NCBI GenBank assembly: GCA_963518845.1 | Contig: CAUQKV010000002.1 | Coordinates: forward strand, 62,001-126,000 | Direction of reading: 5' to 3' | DNA: 64,000 nt | Source: JABCPE02 sp963518845 | Lineage (GTDB): Bacteria; Bacteroidota; Bacteroidia; Flavobacteriales; Weeksellaceae | Shown here: positions 43,687 to 53,244 of the stretch, piece by piece | Numbering within the stretch: the first letter of the stretch is position 1 | Layout of the letters: each line of letters opens with the position of its first letter | The notes under the pieces: model-generated | The model's database searches: none | Told to the model about the DNA's origin: nothing | Seen by the model: only the letters and a program-made list of their open reading frames with translations | Program-made: the position numbers and the translations under genes

Positions 43687-45885
43687 ATGTCAATATTAAG
43701 GTTTAGTGCATTAGAGAAATTACCTTTTATCAATTATAGAAAAGATAATTTTGTGGAAACTCCGCCCAAATTATCAGAATTATTCTGTGAAAATGTATTT
43801 TCCGAAGAGAAAATGCGTGAGTTTTTGACCAAAGAGGCTTTTACAGCCGTGATGGATGCCATAAAGAACGGAACTAAAATCCAAAGGTCAGTAGCAGACC
43901 AAGTGGCTCTCGGTATGAAAAACTGGGCGATGACCAAGGGTGTTACTCACTACACGCATTGGTTTCAGCCGTTGACAGGAACTACCGCAGAAAAACACGA
44001 TACTTTTTTCACGCCGATAGGTGAGGGCAAAGCTATGGAGCGTTTTAATGGGGCAAACCTTATTCAGCAGGAGCCAGACGCTTCATCTTTTCCTAATGGA
44101 GGAATTAGAAATACCTTTGAGGCGAGAGGATATACCGCATGGGACCCTACTTCTCCCGCATTTATTATGGGAACTACCCTTTGTATTCCTTCTATTTTTA
44201 TTTCCTATACAGGTGAAACATTAGACTACAAAGCTCCTCTTTTGAGAGCATTACACGCTGTGGATGAGGCAGCTACGGAAGTTTGTCAGTATTTTGATAA
44301 AAATGTAACCAAAGTTACGGCTACACTTGGCTGGGAACAGGAATATTTCCTTGTAGATTCGGCTCTTTTTAAGACCAGACCAGACCTTTTGATGACAGGA
44401 AAAACTCTTTTAGGGCACTCGCCAGCGAAAGGGCAGCAGCTGGAAGACCATTATTTTGGTTCTATTCCTACCCGTGTGATGAACTTCATGAAGGAATTAG
44501 AGATAGAATGCGTGAAACTGGGCATTCCTGTATCTACAAGACATAATGAAAATGCACCCAATCAATACGAGCTTGCGCCAATGTTTGAGGAAGCGAATGT
44601 GGCAGTTGACCACAATTCCCTATTGATGGATTTGATGGCGAGAATAGCGCATAAGCATCATTTTCATATACTTTTCCATGAAAAACCATTTGCGGGAGTC
44701 AATGGAAGTGGAAAGCATAACAACTGGTCGCTCTCTACCAATACAGGCGAAAACCTGCTGAGCCCTGGGAAAAACCCGAAAAAAAATCTTCAGTTTTTGA
44801 CATTTTTTGTAAATGTGATTAAGGCGGTGAACGAATATGCAGACCTTCTTCGTGCAGGGATTGCTACTGCGGGGAATGACTATCGTCTGGGAGCGAATGA
44901 GGCGCCGCCAGCGATTATTTCTGTGTTTATCGGTTCTCAGCTTTATGGAGTTTTGGAGGAATTGGAAAAAGTGAGCGAGGGGAAACTCAGCGCTGATGAA
45001 AAATATGATTTAAAACTAAATGTAGTCGGCAAAATCCCTGAAATTCTGCTGGACAACACAGATAGAAACCGAACTTCACCATTTGCTTTCACTGGGAATA
45101 AATTTGAGATACGAGCGGTCGGTTCTTCAGCGAACTGCGCAGAGGCGATGACCATCATGAATTCCATTATGGCAAAACAGCTTCGTGTCTTTAAAAAGGA
45201 AGTAGATGCTTTGATAGAAGAAAAAGGACTGAAAAAAGATGAGGCTATTTTTAATGTACTGAGAGAATACATTAAGCAGTCTAAAAATATAATGTTCGAA
45301 GGGGACGGCTATTCCGAAGACTGGGTAAAAGAAGCCAAAAAACGAGGACTCAGCAATCTAAAAACCACGCCAGAGGCTTTGAAAAGAGAATTAGACCCGA
45401 AATTCATCAGTATGTATGAAGAAATGGGAATCTACACTCAGCGTGAAATAGAGGCAAGAAATGAAATCAAATTAGAAAAATACAGCAATATCGTAGGAAT
45501 AGAGGCAAAAGTGCTGGCAGATGTCGCGAGAAACCACATCATTCCATCAGCATTGAAATATCAGAACAGATTGATAGACAATGTAAAAGGGCTGAAAGAA
45601 ATCTACGGCGAAATAGACTTTAAACCTTTGGCGAAAGAGCAGATGAATCTCATTGAGAGGATTTCTCATAATGTCCACCAGATAAAAATAGGCGTGGATG
45701 AACTTTTGGATGCCAAACAAAGAGCGAAAGCCATAGAGGACAATCAGAAACAAGCAGAGGCATTTTGTCAGGAAGTGAAGCCGCTTTTCTCAAAAATACG
45801 AGAAGCATCAGATGCATTAGAAATGATGGTGGATGATGAGCTTTGGCCGATGACCAAATACCGCGAACTGCTCTTTACGAAATAA
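43687..45885 (+). CDS. glnN: glutamine synthetase type III
   Basis: 732 residues, the large dodecameric GSIII form typical of Bacteroidota; ammonium assimilation from glutamate and ATP. Catalytic core segments: LGWEQEYFLVD, RHNENAPNQYELAPMFEEAN, FAGVNGSGKHNNWSLSTN and DRNRTSPFAFTGNKFEIRAVG. GSI and GSII are about 450 or 350 residues. Monocistronic between a consensus promoter and a strong terminator. No GlnB/PII gene nearby. Confidence 0.97.
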   Translation: MSILRFSALEKLPFINYRKDNFVETPPKLSELFCENVFSEEKMREFLTKEAFTAVMDAIKNGTKIQRSVADQVALGMKNWAMTKGVTHYTHWFQPLTGTTAEKHDTFFTPIGEGKAMERFNGANLIQQEPDASSFPNGGIRNTFEARGYTAWDPTSPAFIMGTTLCIPSIFISYTGETLDYKAPLLRALHAVDEAATEVCQYFDKNVTKVTATLGWEQEYFLVDSALFKTRPDLLMTGKTLLGHSPAKGQQLEDHYFGSIPTRVMNFMKELEIECVKLGIPVSTRHNENAPNQYELAPMFEEANVAVDHNSLLMDLMARIAHKHHFHILFHEKPFAGVNGSGKHNNWSLSTNTGENLLSPGKNPKKNLQFLTFFVNVIKAVNEYADLLRAGIATAGNDYRLGANEAPPAIISVFIGSQLYGVLEELEKVSEGKLSADEKYDLKLNVVGKIPEILLDNTDRNRTSPFAFTGNKFEIRAVGSSANCAEAMTIMNSIMAKQLRVFKKEVDALIEEKGLKKDEAIFNVLREYIKQSKNIMFEGDGYSEDWVKEAKKRGLSNLKTTPEALKRELDPKFISMYEEMGIYTQREIEARNEIKLEKYSNIVGIEAKVLADVARNHIIPSALKYQNRLIDNVKGLKEIYGEIDFKPLAKEQMNLIERISHNVHQIKIGVDELLDAKQRAKAIEDNQKQAEAFCQEVKPLFSKIREASDALEMMVDDELWPMTKYRELLFTK

Positions 45886-45892
45886 ACAAACG

Positions 45893-45923
45893 CTCAGTGC
45901 AAGATTTTGTGCTGAGTTTTTTT
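45893..45923 (+). terminator. terminator after glutamine synthetase
   Basis: 9-bp stem with two wobble pairs (45893-45901 with 45908-45916), then seven T. Confidence 0.85.
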
Positions 45924-45940
45924 AATAAAGATATAAAAAC

Positions 45941-46975
45941 ATGAATCAGAGAGAAAAACAATTACAATTTCATAAAAACTTGGCGACAGGGCTTCTTGTC
46001 TTGATGTTTGTCATCTACATAAGTATGGTGTTTTTGCAGAAAAAACATTCCGAACTTTCCTTTATAGGCTATGTGAAGGCTTTTTCCGAGGCTGCTATGG
46101 TGGGAGCTCTTGCCGACTGGTTTGCGGTAACGGCATTATTCCAAAAGCCAATGGGACTGCCCATTCCGCACACTAATTTGATAGAAGAGCGAAAGGTGGA
46201 TATCGGAAATAATTTGGGAGGGTTTGTTGTAGAGAATTTTTTAAAATCAAAGCAAATTCGTTCTCATATTGAGAATATTATGGTATCTAAATATATGGTA
46301 GAATGGCTTTCCAAAGAAACCACTTCTGAAAAAATAGAAAACATCATAAAGGAAATGTCTTTGAATGTGATAGCCAGCCAGATGCTTGTAGAATTTTTGG
46401 ACAAGGGAAAACATCAGAAATTATTTAGCCAGCTTTTTGAGAAAATAGAAATTTATATCTCTGAAAACCAAAATATAGTTCGGAGAGAAATAGACAATCA
46501 GTTTCCGCCGCTTATTCCATCTTTCATCAGAGAAGCGATTTCGGAAAAGGTGGTGGAAGGTTTGCAGGAATTTGTAATGAAAATTACCAGAGATGAAGCA
46601 CATTCTGTAAGGCAGGAAATGACCACACAGCTCTATGATTTTGCTGAAAAACTGAATTCTTCTGAATGGGAAAATGAAATTTCTAAACTCCTGCAAGATA
46701 ATGTAAATAAGCAGATTAGCGAATTTAAAACTAATGAAGAGTTTCAGAAAAAACTGGATGCTTGGTTTCAGAAGACAGCTTATAGATTTGCATTGAGAAA
46801 TAAAACAAAAATAGGAGATTTTATCAGTGATACAGTCAAAAATTGGGAAGGAAAGGAGCTGAGCCAAAAGCTGGAAATGGAAGTAGGGAAAGATTTGCAG
46901 TTTATCCGAATCAATGGGACTTTGGTAGGTGGTATGGTAGGGCTGGTGATTTATGCTCTTACACAGCTTTTGTAG
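45941..46975 (+). CDS. DUF445 family membrane protein
   Basis: 344 residues. N-terminal helix (LATGLLVLMFVIYISMVFL), the family block EAAMVGALADWFAVTALFQKP with AdjacentPro-rich IPHTNLIEERKVDIG, a long helical middle and a C-terminal helix (INGTLVGGMVGLVIYALTQL). Function of DUF445 proteins is unknown; they are widespread in bacteria. Convergent with porX. Confidence 0.9.
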   Translation: MNQREKQLQFHKNLATGLLVLMFVIYISMVFLQKKHSELSFIGYVKAFSEAAMVGALADWFAVTALFQKPMGLPIPHTNLIEERKVDIGNNLGGFVVENFLKSKQIRSHIENIMVSKYMVEWLSKETTSEKIENIIKEMSLNVIASQMLVEFLDKGKHQKLFSQLFEKIEIYISENQNIVRREIDNQFPPLIPSFIREAISEKVVEGLQEFVMKITRDEAHSVRQEMTTQLYDFAEKLNSSEWENEISKLLQDNVNKQISEFKTNEEFQKKLDAWFQKTAYRFALRNKTKIGDFISDTVKNWEGKELSQKLEMEVGKDLQFIRINGTLVGGMVGLVIYALTQLL

Positions 46976-47010
46976 AAAAAACAAATCGGATATCCTTGGA
47001 TATCCGATTT
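46974..47010 (-). terminator. terminator of porX, shared stem with the DUF445 gene end
   Basis: 13-bp perfect stem (46983-46995 with 46998-47010), TT loop. On the minus strand it is followed by TGTTTTTT; the plus side has no T tract. Confidence 0.85.
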
Positions 47011-47047
47011 CGTCTAAAATAAATAAAATATAATGAAAAAACTAAAA

Positions 47048-48589
47048 CTACTTTGGTTCTAACACACAGAATGGGATGATAATCTCTTCTAGGGAAATCC
47101 CTCCGTGCTGATAGGTGTCTTTATAATAATTCACAAAATGGTTGTAATTTTTAGGGTAAGCAAAGAATAAATTGTTCTTCGCAAAGATATATTTACTGCT
47201 CACATTTCCTTTCGGAAGGAATAGCTTTTCAGGATTTGTAATCGCCCAGACATCTTTGTCTTCATAGGTTAGACTTTTTCCTGTTTTATATCTTATGTTG
47301 GTAGAGGTTTCTCTATCACCCACCACTTTGCTTGGTTTTCTTACATAAATCATTCCATGGTCAGTAGTTATCACCAGCTTAAAGCCGTTTTCTGCTGCCA
47401 GTTTGATGATTTTGATAAGAGATGAATTTTCAAACCAATTGTATGTTAATGAACGGAATGTTTTATCATCTCTAATTAGCTGATCTACAATGGTGTTATC
47501 GGTTTTCGCGTGAGAAAGAATGTCTATAAAGTTATAAACAATCACCAATAAATCATTGTTTTTGTGCTGATTAAAATCTTCTAATATTTTTCGCTCAAAA
47601 TCAGCGTTTAATATCTTAATATATTTTGAACTTTTCCCTTGCAGACCGAGTCTTTTCATTTGGTCTTTTAGGAAATCAAATTCAAATTCATTTTTGTTCC
47701 CATCTTCATTGTCATTGAACCATTTATCTGGAAATCTTTTTTCTATTTCCAAAGGCAACAGCCCTGCGAAGAAAGAATTTCTAGCATACTGAGTCGCCGT
47801 TGGTAAGATACTGTACAGATACTCTTCCGAAGTTTTATTGTAAAACTTAGTGAAAAGAGGTTCTACTACTTTCCATTGGTCATATCTCAAGTTATCTATC
47901 ACCAAAAGAAGAACTTTGTCTTTTTCTATCTCTGGTTTTACTTTTTCCTTGAAAAGGGTGTGGTTCATCAGAGGCTTGTCATTTGAGTTAAGCCAATGTT
48001 CGTAGTTGTTTTCTATGAATTTAGCAAATTGGATATTTGCTTCTTCTTTTTGATTTTGAAGCAATTCTGAAAACTCACTATCAAAAACCTTATCAAATTT
48101 TATCTCCCAATTAAGGATTTTCTTATAATATTCTGCCCAGTCTTCATAATTATGAAGATTGGAAAGTTCCATGCTCAGATTTCTGAACTCCTGCTGATAT
48201 TCAGAAATAGTCTGCTGTTCTACCAAAGTATCTTGCTCAAGATTTTTCTTTAGTGAAAGTAGAACTTGATTTGGGTTCACTGGTTTTAGAATATAATCTG
48301 CAATTTGTGAACCTATAGCCTGCTCCATGATGTGTTCCTCTTCATTTTTCGTTACCATCACTATTTTGATGGAGCTGTCCAAGTTTTTAATCATTGGAAT
48401 GGCTTCTAAGCCAGATATGCCAGGCATACTTTCGTCAAGAAGAACGAGTGCGAAACTGTTTTCCTCTATCAGTTCCAAGGCCTCATTCACATTGTTGATA
48501 GGAGTAACACTGTAACCTTTGCTTTCCAAGAAAACAATGTGTGGCTTCAGCATCTCTATCTCATCATCTACCCAAAGTATTTTTGACAT
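47048..48589 (-). CDS. porX: PorX-type response regulator with PglZ phosphatase-like domain
   Basis: 513 residues from MSKILWVDDEIEML; an upstream ATG at 48601 adds four residues and is less likely. Receiver domain ~1-120 with Asp52 (LVLLDESMPGISG) as phosphorylation site. A helical linker precedes a PglZ alkaline-phosphatase-like domain (~200-513) with metal-site segments LVIDNLRYDQW and VITTDHGMIY. PorX with the kinase PorY controls the type IX secretion system in Porphyromonas; its PglZ domain has been shown to cleave oligonucleotide signals there. No T9SS structural gene or porY is in the window. Confidence 0.93.
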   Translation of the reverse strand: MSKILWVDDEIEMLKPHIVFLESKGYSVTPINNVNEALELIEENSFALVLLDESMPGISGLEAIPMIKNLDSSIKIVMVTKNEEEHIMEQAIGSQIADYILKPVNPNQVLLSLKKNLEQDTLVEQQTISEYQQEFRNLSMELSNLHNYEDWAEYYKKILNWEIKFDKVFDSEFSELLQNQKEEANIQFAKFIENNYEHWLNSNDKPLMNHTLFKEKVKPEIEKDKVLLLVIDNLRYDQWKVVEPLFTKFYNKTSEEYLYSILPTATQYARNSFFAGLLPLEIEKRFPDKWFNDNEDGNKNEFEFDFLKDQMKRLGLQGKSSKYIKILNADFERKILEDFNQHKNNDLLVIVYNFIDILSHAKTDNTIVDQLIRDDKTFRSLTYNWFENSSLIKIIKLAAENGFKLVITTDHGMIYVRKPSKVVGDRETSTNIRYKTGKSLTYEDKDVWAITNPEKLFLPKGNVSSKYIFAKNNLFFAYPKNYNHFVNYYKDTYQHGGISLEEIIIPFCVLEPK

Positions 48590-48615
48590 AATTTTTTCCA
48601 CTAATTTTCTGTTTC

Positions 48616-48623
48616 CAAAAGTA
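48616..48623 (-). promoter_or_regulatory. TAnnTTTG element of porX
   Basis: TACTTTTG on the minus strand, 26 bases before the ATG at 48589. Confidence 0.55.
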
Positions 48624-48708
48624 TGGAGAAAAAATATTAAAATTATACCAATGAAATGTTAATGTTTGGTTAAAGTTTTTTTATAATTTTACACGATAAA
48701 ATCTTTTT

Positions 48709-49923
48709 ATGGCTAATAAGTTGAAAATCATCAATGATCCAGTTCATGGATTTATAAAAATCCCGTATGAAATTATTTTTGATATCATGGAGCATCGCTG
48801 TTTCCAGAGATTGAGAAGGATTTCTCAAACGGGACTGCTGAGTTTGATTTTCCCAGGAGCTACCCACACTCGTTTTCATCATGCGATAGGCGCGATGCAT
48901 TTGATGTTTAATGCACTAGAAATTCTGAAACAAAAAGACATGAAAATTTCTACGGAAGAGGAAAAGGGAGCGATGCTGGCTGTCCTGCTTCATGATGTGG
49001 GACATGGGCCTTTTTCTCATGCTTTGGAAAATATACTGATGGACAACTGGCATCACGAAAAACTTTCCCTTCTTCTGATGGAGCAGTTGAACGAGGAGTT
49101 TTCGGGCGAACTTACGATTGCGATACAGATGTTTCAGGGAAAATATCATCGTAAATTTTTTAATCAATTGATTTCCTCACAGCTTGATGTGGACAGGCTC
49201 GATTACCTCAAAAGAGACAGCTTCTACACGGGAGTTTCGGAAGGGAATATCAATACACAGCGGATTTTATCAACTCTGAATGTCCTTGATGATGAGCTGG
49301 TTTTGGATGAAAAAGGAATTTATTCCATTGAGCATTATCTCGTGGCGAGAATGTTCATGTATTGGCAGGTTTATTATCATAAAGCGGCGGTGTTGGCAGA
49401 AAATTTATTGATAAAAATAATGAACAGAGCCAAAACATTGGTTTCGCAAAATGTAAAAGTGGAGGCTTCTGAAAACCTCAAATATTTCTTGTATAGAGAG
49501 AGTTCTACACAGGCTACGGAGGAAGATATAGCGAGATTTATGGAGTTGGATGATACGGATGTGCTGCAAGCCATCAAATCATGGAAAAATCATGAAGATT
49601 TTGTACTTTCGTATCTTTGTAAAACGGTGATTAACAGAAAGTTTCCTAAAATCATTTACTCTTCTACGCCTTTTTCGGATGATTTGGTAAGGGAGAAAAT
49701 AAGGGAAACTAATTTGTATTTTGGGATAGAAAACGGAGATTTACTCGTGGATAATATTGAAAGAAGTCTACTGCCTTATGATAAAACCAAACAGCCTATC
49801 TATCTCCTGCGAAATGATATGGAAAAAGTAGCATTGGAACAGGCAGGAAGCCAGATTTTATCGATGAATATCAATGAAAAAACAACGAGATATATTTTGT
49901 CCTTTCCAAAGGAGATTTCATGA
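48709..49923 (+). CDS. HD-domain phosphohydrolase, dNTPase-like
   Basis: 404 residues. HD-domain metal ligands in HTRFHHAIGAMHLM and LLHDVGHGPFSHALE, plus SSQLDVDRLDYLKRDSFYTG. The layout resembles SAMHD1/Dgt-related HD proteins (YwfO-like) that hydrolyse dNTPs. Substrate unverified. Monocistronic, divergent from porX. Confidence 0.88.
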   Translation: MANKLKIINDPVHGFIKIPYEIIFDIMEHRCFQRLRRISQTGLLSLIFPGATHTRFHHAIGAMHLMFNALEILKQKDMKISTEEEKGAMLAVLLHDVGHGPFSHALENILMDNWHHEKLSLLLMEQLNEEFSGELTIAIQMFQGKYHRKFFNQLISSQLDVDRLDYLKRDSFYTGVSEGNINTQRILSTLNVLDDELVLDEKGIYSIEHYLVARMFMYWQVYYHKAAVLAENLLIKIMNRAKTLVSQNVKVEASENLKYFLYRESSTQATEEDIARFMELDDTDVLQAIKSWKNHEDFVLSYLCKTVINRKFPKIIYSSTPFSDDLVREKIRETNLYFGIENGDLLVDNIERSLLPYDKTKQPIYLLRNDMEKVALEQAGSQILSMNINEKTTRYILSFPKEIS

Positions 49924-49982
49924 TTTTTTATGTTAAAAATATAAACAAATATAAATTTTTATTATACTAATAGGATTTTTCT

Positions 49983-49990
49983 TATCTTTG
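49983..49990 (+). promoter_or_regulatory. TAnnTTTG element of the lpx operon, near-leaderless
   Basis: TATCTTTG ends 7 bases before the lpxD ATG at 49998, so the leader is a few bases at most. Confidence 0.6.
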
Positions 49991-49997
49991 CACGATT

Positions 49998-51029
49998 ATG
50001 GAGTTTACAGCTGCTGAAATTGCAGGTCTTATCAAAGGAAAAGTAATTGGAGACCAAGGAATAAAAGTTCATGGATTTTCCCCTATAGAAGAGGGAAGGC
50101 ATGGACATTTGTCTTTTATTGCAAATGAAAAATTTGCACATTTTCTACACTCTACAGAGAGTTCTGTGCTTATTGTTTCGAAAAATCTTTTGAAAGAAGA
50201 AAATTACAAGCCAGTCATCATAGAAGTGGAAGATGCATATCTTGCGTTTCAGGTTTTGATGAATCTTTATCAGCAGATGACCGAAAAGAAAAAAGGAATA
50301 GAAGCGCAGAGTTTCATCCATGAAACGGCTGTTTTGGGAGAGGATGTTTATGTAGGAGCGTTCACTTATATTTCAGAAAAAGCGGTAATTGGTGATGGTG
50401 TCCAGCTTGCTCCTCAGGTTTTCATTGGTAAAAATGTGAAAATCGGTAAAAACTCTAAAATAGACAGCGGTGCGAAAATCTATGACGGCTGTATCATTGG
50501 AGAAAATTGTGTTGTCCATTCTAATACTGTGGTAGGAGGAGATGGATTCGGTTTTCAGCCTACACCAAACGGATATGACAAAATCCCACAGTTGGGAAAT
50601 GTAATCATAGAAAACAATGTGGAAATAGGCTCTAACTGTAGTATTGACAGAGCTACCATAGGTTCTACCATTATAGGAGAAGGGACTAAAATAGACAACC
50701 TTATCCAAATCGCACACAATGTGAAAATTGGGAAAAATAATGTGATTGCTGCGCAGGCAGGAATTGCAGGTTCTACTACCATTGGCAATTGGAATATGAT
50801 CGGTGGTCAAGTGGGAATTGTAGGACATATCAACATAGGAAATCAAGTAAAAATACAAGCACAGAGCGGTGTAAATAAGAATGTAAAAGATGGCGAGGCA
50901 CTGTATGGAGCGCCAGCCATAGATGCAGGAGATTACCGAAGAAACTATGTGCATTTCAGAAACTTGACAGAAATAGTAAAAAGAATAAATCAATTAGAAA
51001 ATAACTCAAAAGATAAAACTAATGAGTGA
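49998..51029 (+). CDS. lpxD: UDP-3-O-acylglucosamine N-acyltransferase
   Basis: 343 residues. N-terminal uridine-binding domain (~1-100, GFSPIEEGRHGHLSFIANEK) and a left-handed beta-helix of hexapeptide repeats. The catalytic His lies in NLIQIAHNVKIG, and VVGGDGFGFQPTPNGYDKIP is the LpxD loop. It adds the N-linked hydroxyacyl chain in lipid A synthesis. Overlaps lpxC-fabZ by 8 bases. Confidence 0.96.
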   Translation: MEFTAAEIAGLIKGKVIGDQGIKVHGFSPIEEGRHGHLSFIANEKFAHFLHSTESSVLIVSKNLLKEENYKPVIIEVEDAYLAFQVLMNLYQQMTEKKKGIEAQSFIHETAVLGEDVYVGAFTYISEKAVIGDGVQLAPQVFIGKNVKIGKNSKIDSGAKIYDGCIIGENCVVHSNTVVGGDGFGFQPTPNGYDKIPQLGNVIIENNVEIGSNCSIDRATIGSTIIGEGTKIDNLIQIAHNVKIGKNNVIAAQAGIAGSTTIGNWNMIGGQVGIVGHINIGNQVKIQAQSGVNKNVKDGEALYGAPAIDAGDYRRNYVHFRNLTEIVKRINQLENNSKDKTNE

Positions 51030-52419
51030 TAAACAAAAAACTTTAAAAGGAGAAGTTTCCCTATCAGGAATAGGTCTTCATACAGGGAAAGAAGTGACCC
51101 TAACCATCAAACCTGCTAAGGAAAATACAGGGTATGTGTTCGTAAGAACAGACTTAGAGGGAAATCCACAAATAGAAGCAGATGCTAACTATGTGGTTTC
51201 TACTGATAGAGGAACTACATTAGAAAAATCTGGAGTTAAAATCTACACATGTGAGCATGTTTTGGCGGCATTAGTGGGGATGGATGTGGATAATGCTATC
51301 TTGGAGATGAATAATGCAGAACCTCCTATTATGGATGGCTCATCCAAGTTTTTTGTAGAAGCTATAGAGAAAGCAGGAGTGGTGGAGCAGGAGCAGCCGA
51401 GAGAGTATTTTGCTGTTACAGAGGTTGTTAGTTTCACTGACCCACAGACTGGTTCTGAGATTACCATTATCCCAGCGGATACTTATGAAGTAACTACGAT
51501 GGTGGATTTTGGGACTAATGTTTTAGGAACTCAGAATGCTGTTTTGAAGAATATTTCTGATTTCAAAAATGAAATTTCTTCTGCTAGAACATTTAGTTTT
51601 TTACATGAATTAGAAATGCTTTTGGATGCAGGTCTAATCAAAGGTGGAGATATTTCTAATGCGATTGTTTATGTAGATAAAGAATTGACTCCTGAAACAG
51701 CTGAAAAACTTAAAAAAGCTTTTGGAAAAGATGATGTTTCCATTCAGCCAAATGGAGTTTTGAATAACTTGACTTTAAACTATCCAAACGAGGCAGCTCG
51801 TCATAAATTATTGGATGTTATCGGTGACTTGGCATTGACAGGAGTAAGATTAAAAGGAAAGGTAATTGCTAATAAACCAGGACATTACATAAATACAGAG
51901 TTTGCTAAAAAACTAAATAAAATATACAAAGCTCAAAAGAAGAAAAATGTTCCAAATTTTGATTTGAGTAAAGAGCCTATTTATGATATCAATGGCATTA
52001 TGAGATTATTGCCGCACAGACCTCCGTTCTTGTTGATAGACAAGATTTTAGAACTGTCTGATAATCATATCGTAGGGCTGAAAAATATCACAATGAACGA
52101 ACCGTTCTTTGTAGGACATTTCCCGAAAGAACCTGTGATGCCAGGAGTTTTACAGATAGAAGCAATGGCACAGATTGGGGGGATTTTGGTGCTCTCAAGT
52201 GTCCCAGATCCAGAGAACTATTCTACATATTTTGTGAAAATAGATAATGTTAAATTCAAAAAGAAAGTAATCCCAGGGGATACACTTGTCTTTAAATTAG
52301 AGTTGTTAGCTCCTATCCGTAGGGGAATAGTACACATGCAGGGGTATGGCTATGTAGGCGATAATGTAGTGGTGGAAGCAGAACTAATGGCTCAAGTAGC
52401 AAAAACAAAAATAGACTAA
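51022..52419 (+). CDS. lpxC: bifunctional LpxC deacetylase / FabZ dehydratase
   Basis: 465 residues, a fusion common in Bacteroidota. Residues ~1-305 are LpxC, the zinc deacetylase committing to lipid A: first His ligand in YTCEHVLAALVG, second ligand set in EAARHKLLDVIGDLALTG. Residues ~315-465 are FabZ, the 3-hydroxyacyl-ACP dehydratase: LLPHRPPFLLIDKI, VGHFPKEPVMPG with catalytic His and VLQIEAMAQ with Glu. Both enzymes draw on the hydroxyacyl-ACP pool, so the fusion ties lipid A to phospholipid synthesis. Directly abuts lpxA. Confidence 0.96.
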   Translation: MSDKQKTLKGEVSLSGIGLHTGKEVTLTIKPAKENTGYVFVRTDLEGNPQIEADANYVVSTDRGTTLEKSGVKIYTCEHVLAALVGMDVDNAILEMNNAEPPIMDGSSKFFVEAIEKAGVVEQEQPREYFAVTEVVSFTDPQTGSEITIIPADTYEVTTMVDFGTNVLGTQNAVLKNISDFKNEISSARTFSFLHELEMLLDAGLIKGGDISNAIVYVDKELTPETAEKLKKAFGKDDVSIQPNGVLNNLTLNYPNEAARHKLLDVIGDLALTGVRLKGKVIANKPGHYINTEFAKKLNKIYKAQKKKNVPNFDLSKEPIYDINGIMRLLPHRPPFLLIDKILELSDNHIVGLKNITMNEPFFVGHFPKEPVMPGVLQIEAMAQIGGILVLSSVPDPENYSTYFVKIDNVKFKKKVIPGDTLVFKLELLAPIRRGIVHMQGYGYVGDNVVVEAELMAQVAKTKID

Positions 52420-53226
52420 ATGATTCATCAGCTTACAGCAGTAGACCCAAGAGCGAAAATTGGACAAAATGTTACCGTAGACCCATTTACCACCATAGCA
52501 GCGGATGTGGAAATAGGGGAAGGAACATGGATAGGTTCTAATGTTACCATTATGAATGGAGCAAGAATTGGTAAGAACTGCAGAATTTTTCCAGGAACTG
52601 TCATTGCTGCGATACCACAAGATTTGAAGTTTGATGGAGAGGAATCACAAGTTATCATTGGTGATAATACGACCATTAGAGAATGTGTAACGGTTAATAG
52701 AGGAACCAAGGCTTTAGGATATACTAAAATTGGGAATAATTGTCTAATCATGGCTACATCTCATATTGCTCATGACTGTGTTGTCGGTGATAATGCCATT
52801 ATAGTAAATGGATGTGCGATAGGTGGACATGTGGAAATAGGCGATTATGCTATCATTGGTGGATTGAGTGCTGTGCATCAGTTCTCTAGAATAGGGAAAC
52901 ATGTAATCACAGCGGGAGGTTCTTTGGTTAGAAAAGATATTCCGCCTTATGTCAAAGTAGGAGGAGAACCGCCTGTTTATGCAGGAATCAACTCGGTTGG
53001 GCTTAGAAGAAGAGGAATTTCTAATGAGAAAATTTTGGAGATTCAGTCCATTTATAGAGTGATTTTCCAAATGGGAATGAATGTATCTCAAGCATTGGCA
53101 TATGTAGAAAAAGAAGTATTGTCTACGCCAGAAAGAGACGAAATTGTGCAATTTATACAGTCATCTCAGAGAGGAATCATCAGAGGCGGCAGCACGAAAA
53201 AAGAGGAAGAAGATAATCAAGATTAA
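52420..53226 (+). CDS. lpxA: acyl-ACP--UDP-N-acetylglucosamine O-acyltransferase
   Basis: 268 residues, first enzyme of lipid A synthesis. Hexapeptide beta-helix with ATSHIAHDCVVGDNAIIVNG containing the catalytic His, and GINSVGLRRRGISNEKI of the C-terminal helical part. Starts on the base after the lpxC-fabZ stop. Confidence 0.97.
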   Translation: MIHQLTAVDPRAKIGQNVTVDPFTTIAADVEIGEGTWIGSNVTIMNGARIGKNCRIFPGTVIAAIPQDLKFDGEESQVIIGDNTTIRECVTVNRGTKALGYTKIGNNCLIMATSHIAHDCVVGDNAIIVNGCAIGGHVEIGDYAIIGGLSAVHQFSRIGKHVITAGGSLVRKDIPPYVKVGGEPPVYAGINSVGLRRRGISNEKILEIQSIYRVIFQMGMNVSQALAYVEKEVLSTPERDEIVQFIQSSQRGIIRGGSTKKEEEDNQD

Positions 53227-53244
53227 AAATAATTAGAATAAAAA

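Noticed and set aside
47048..48589. PglZ domain as a sign of a phage-defence (BREX) locus
   Set aside because: It is fused to a receiver domain as in PorX, and no other BREX gene is near.
50373..50993. 206-residue minus-strand ORF inside lpxD
   Set aside because: Antisense shadow of the hexapeptide repeats, without a start context.
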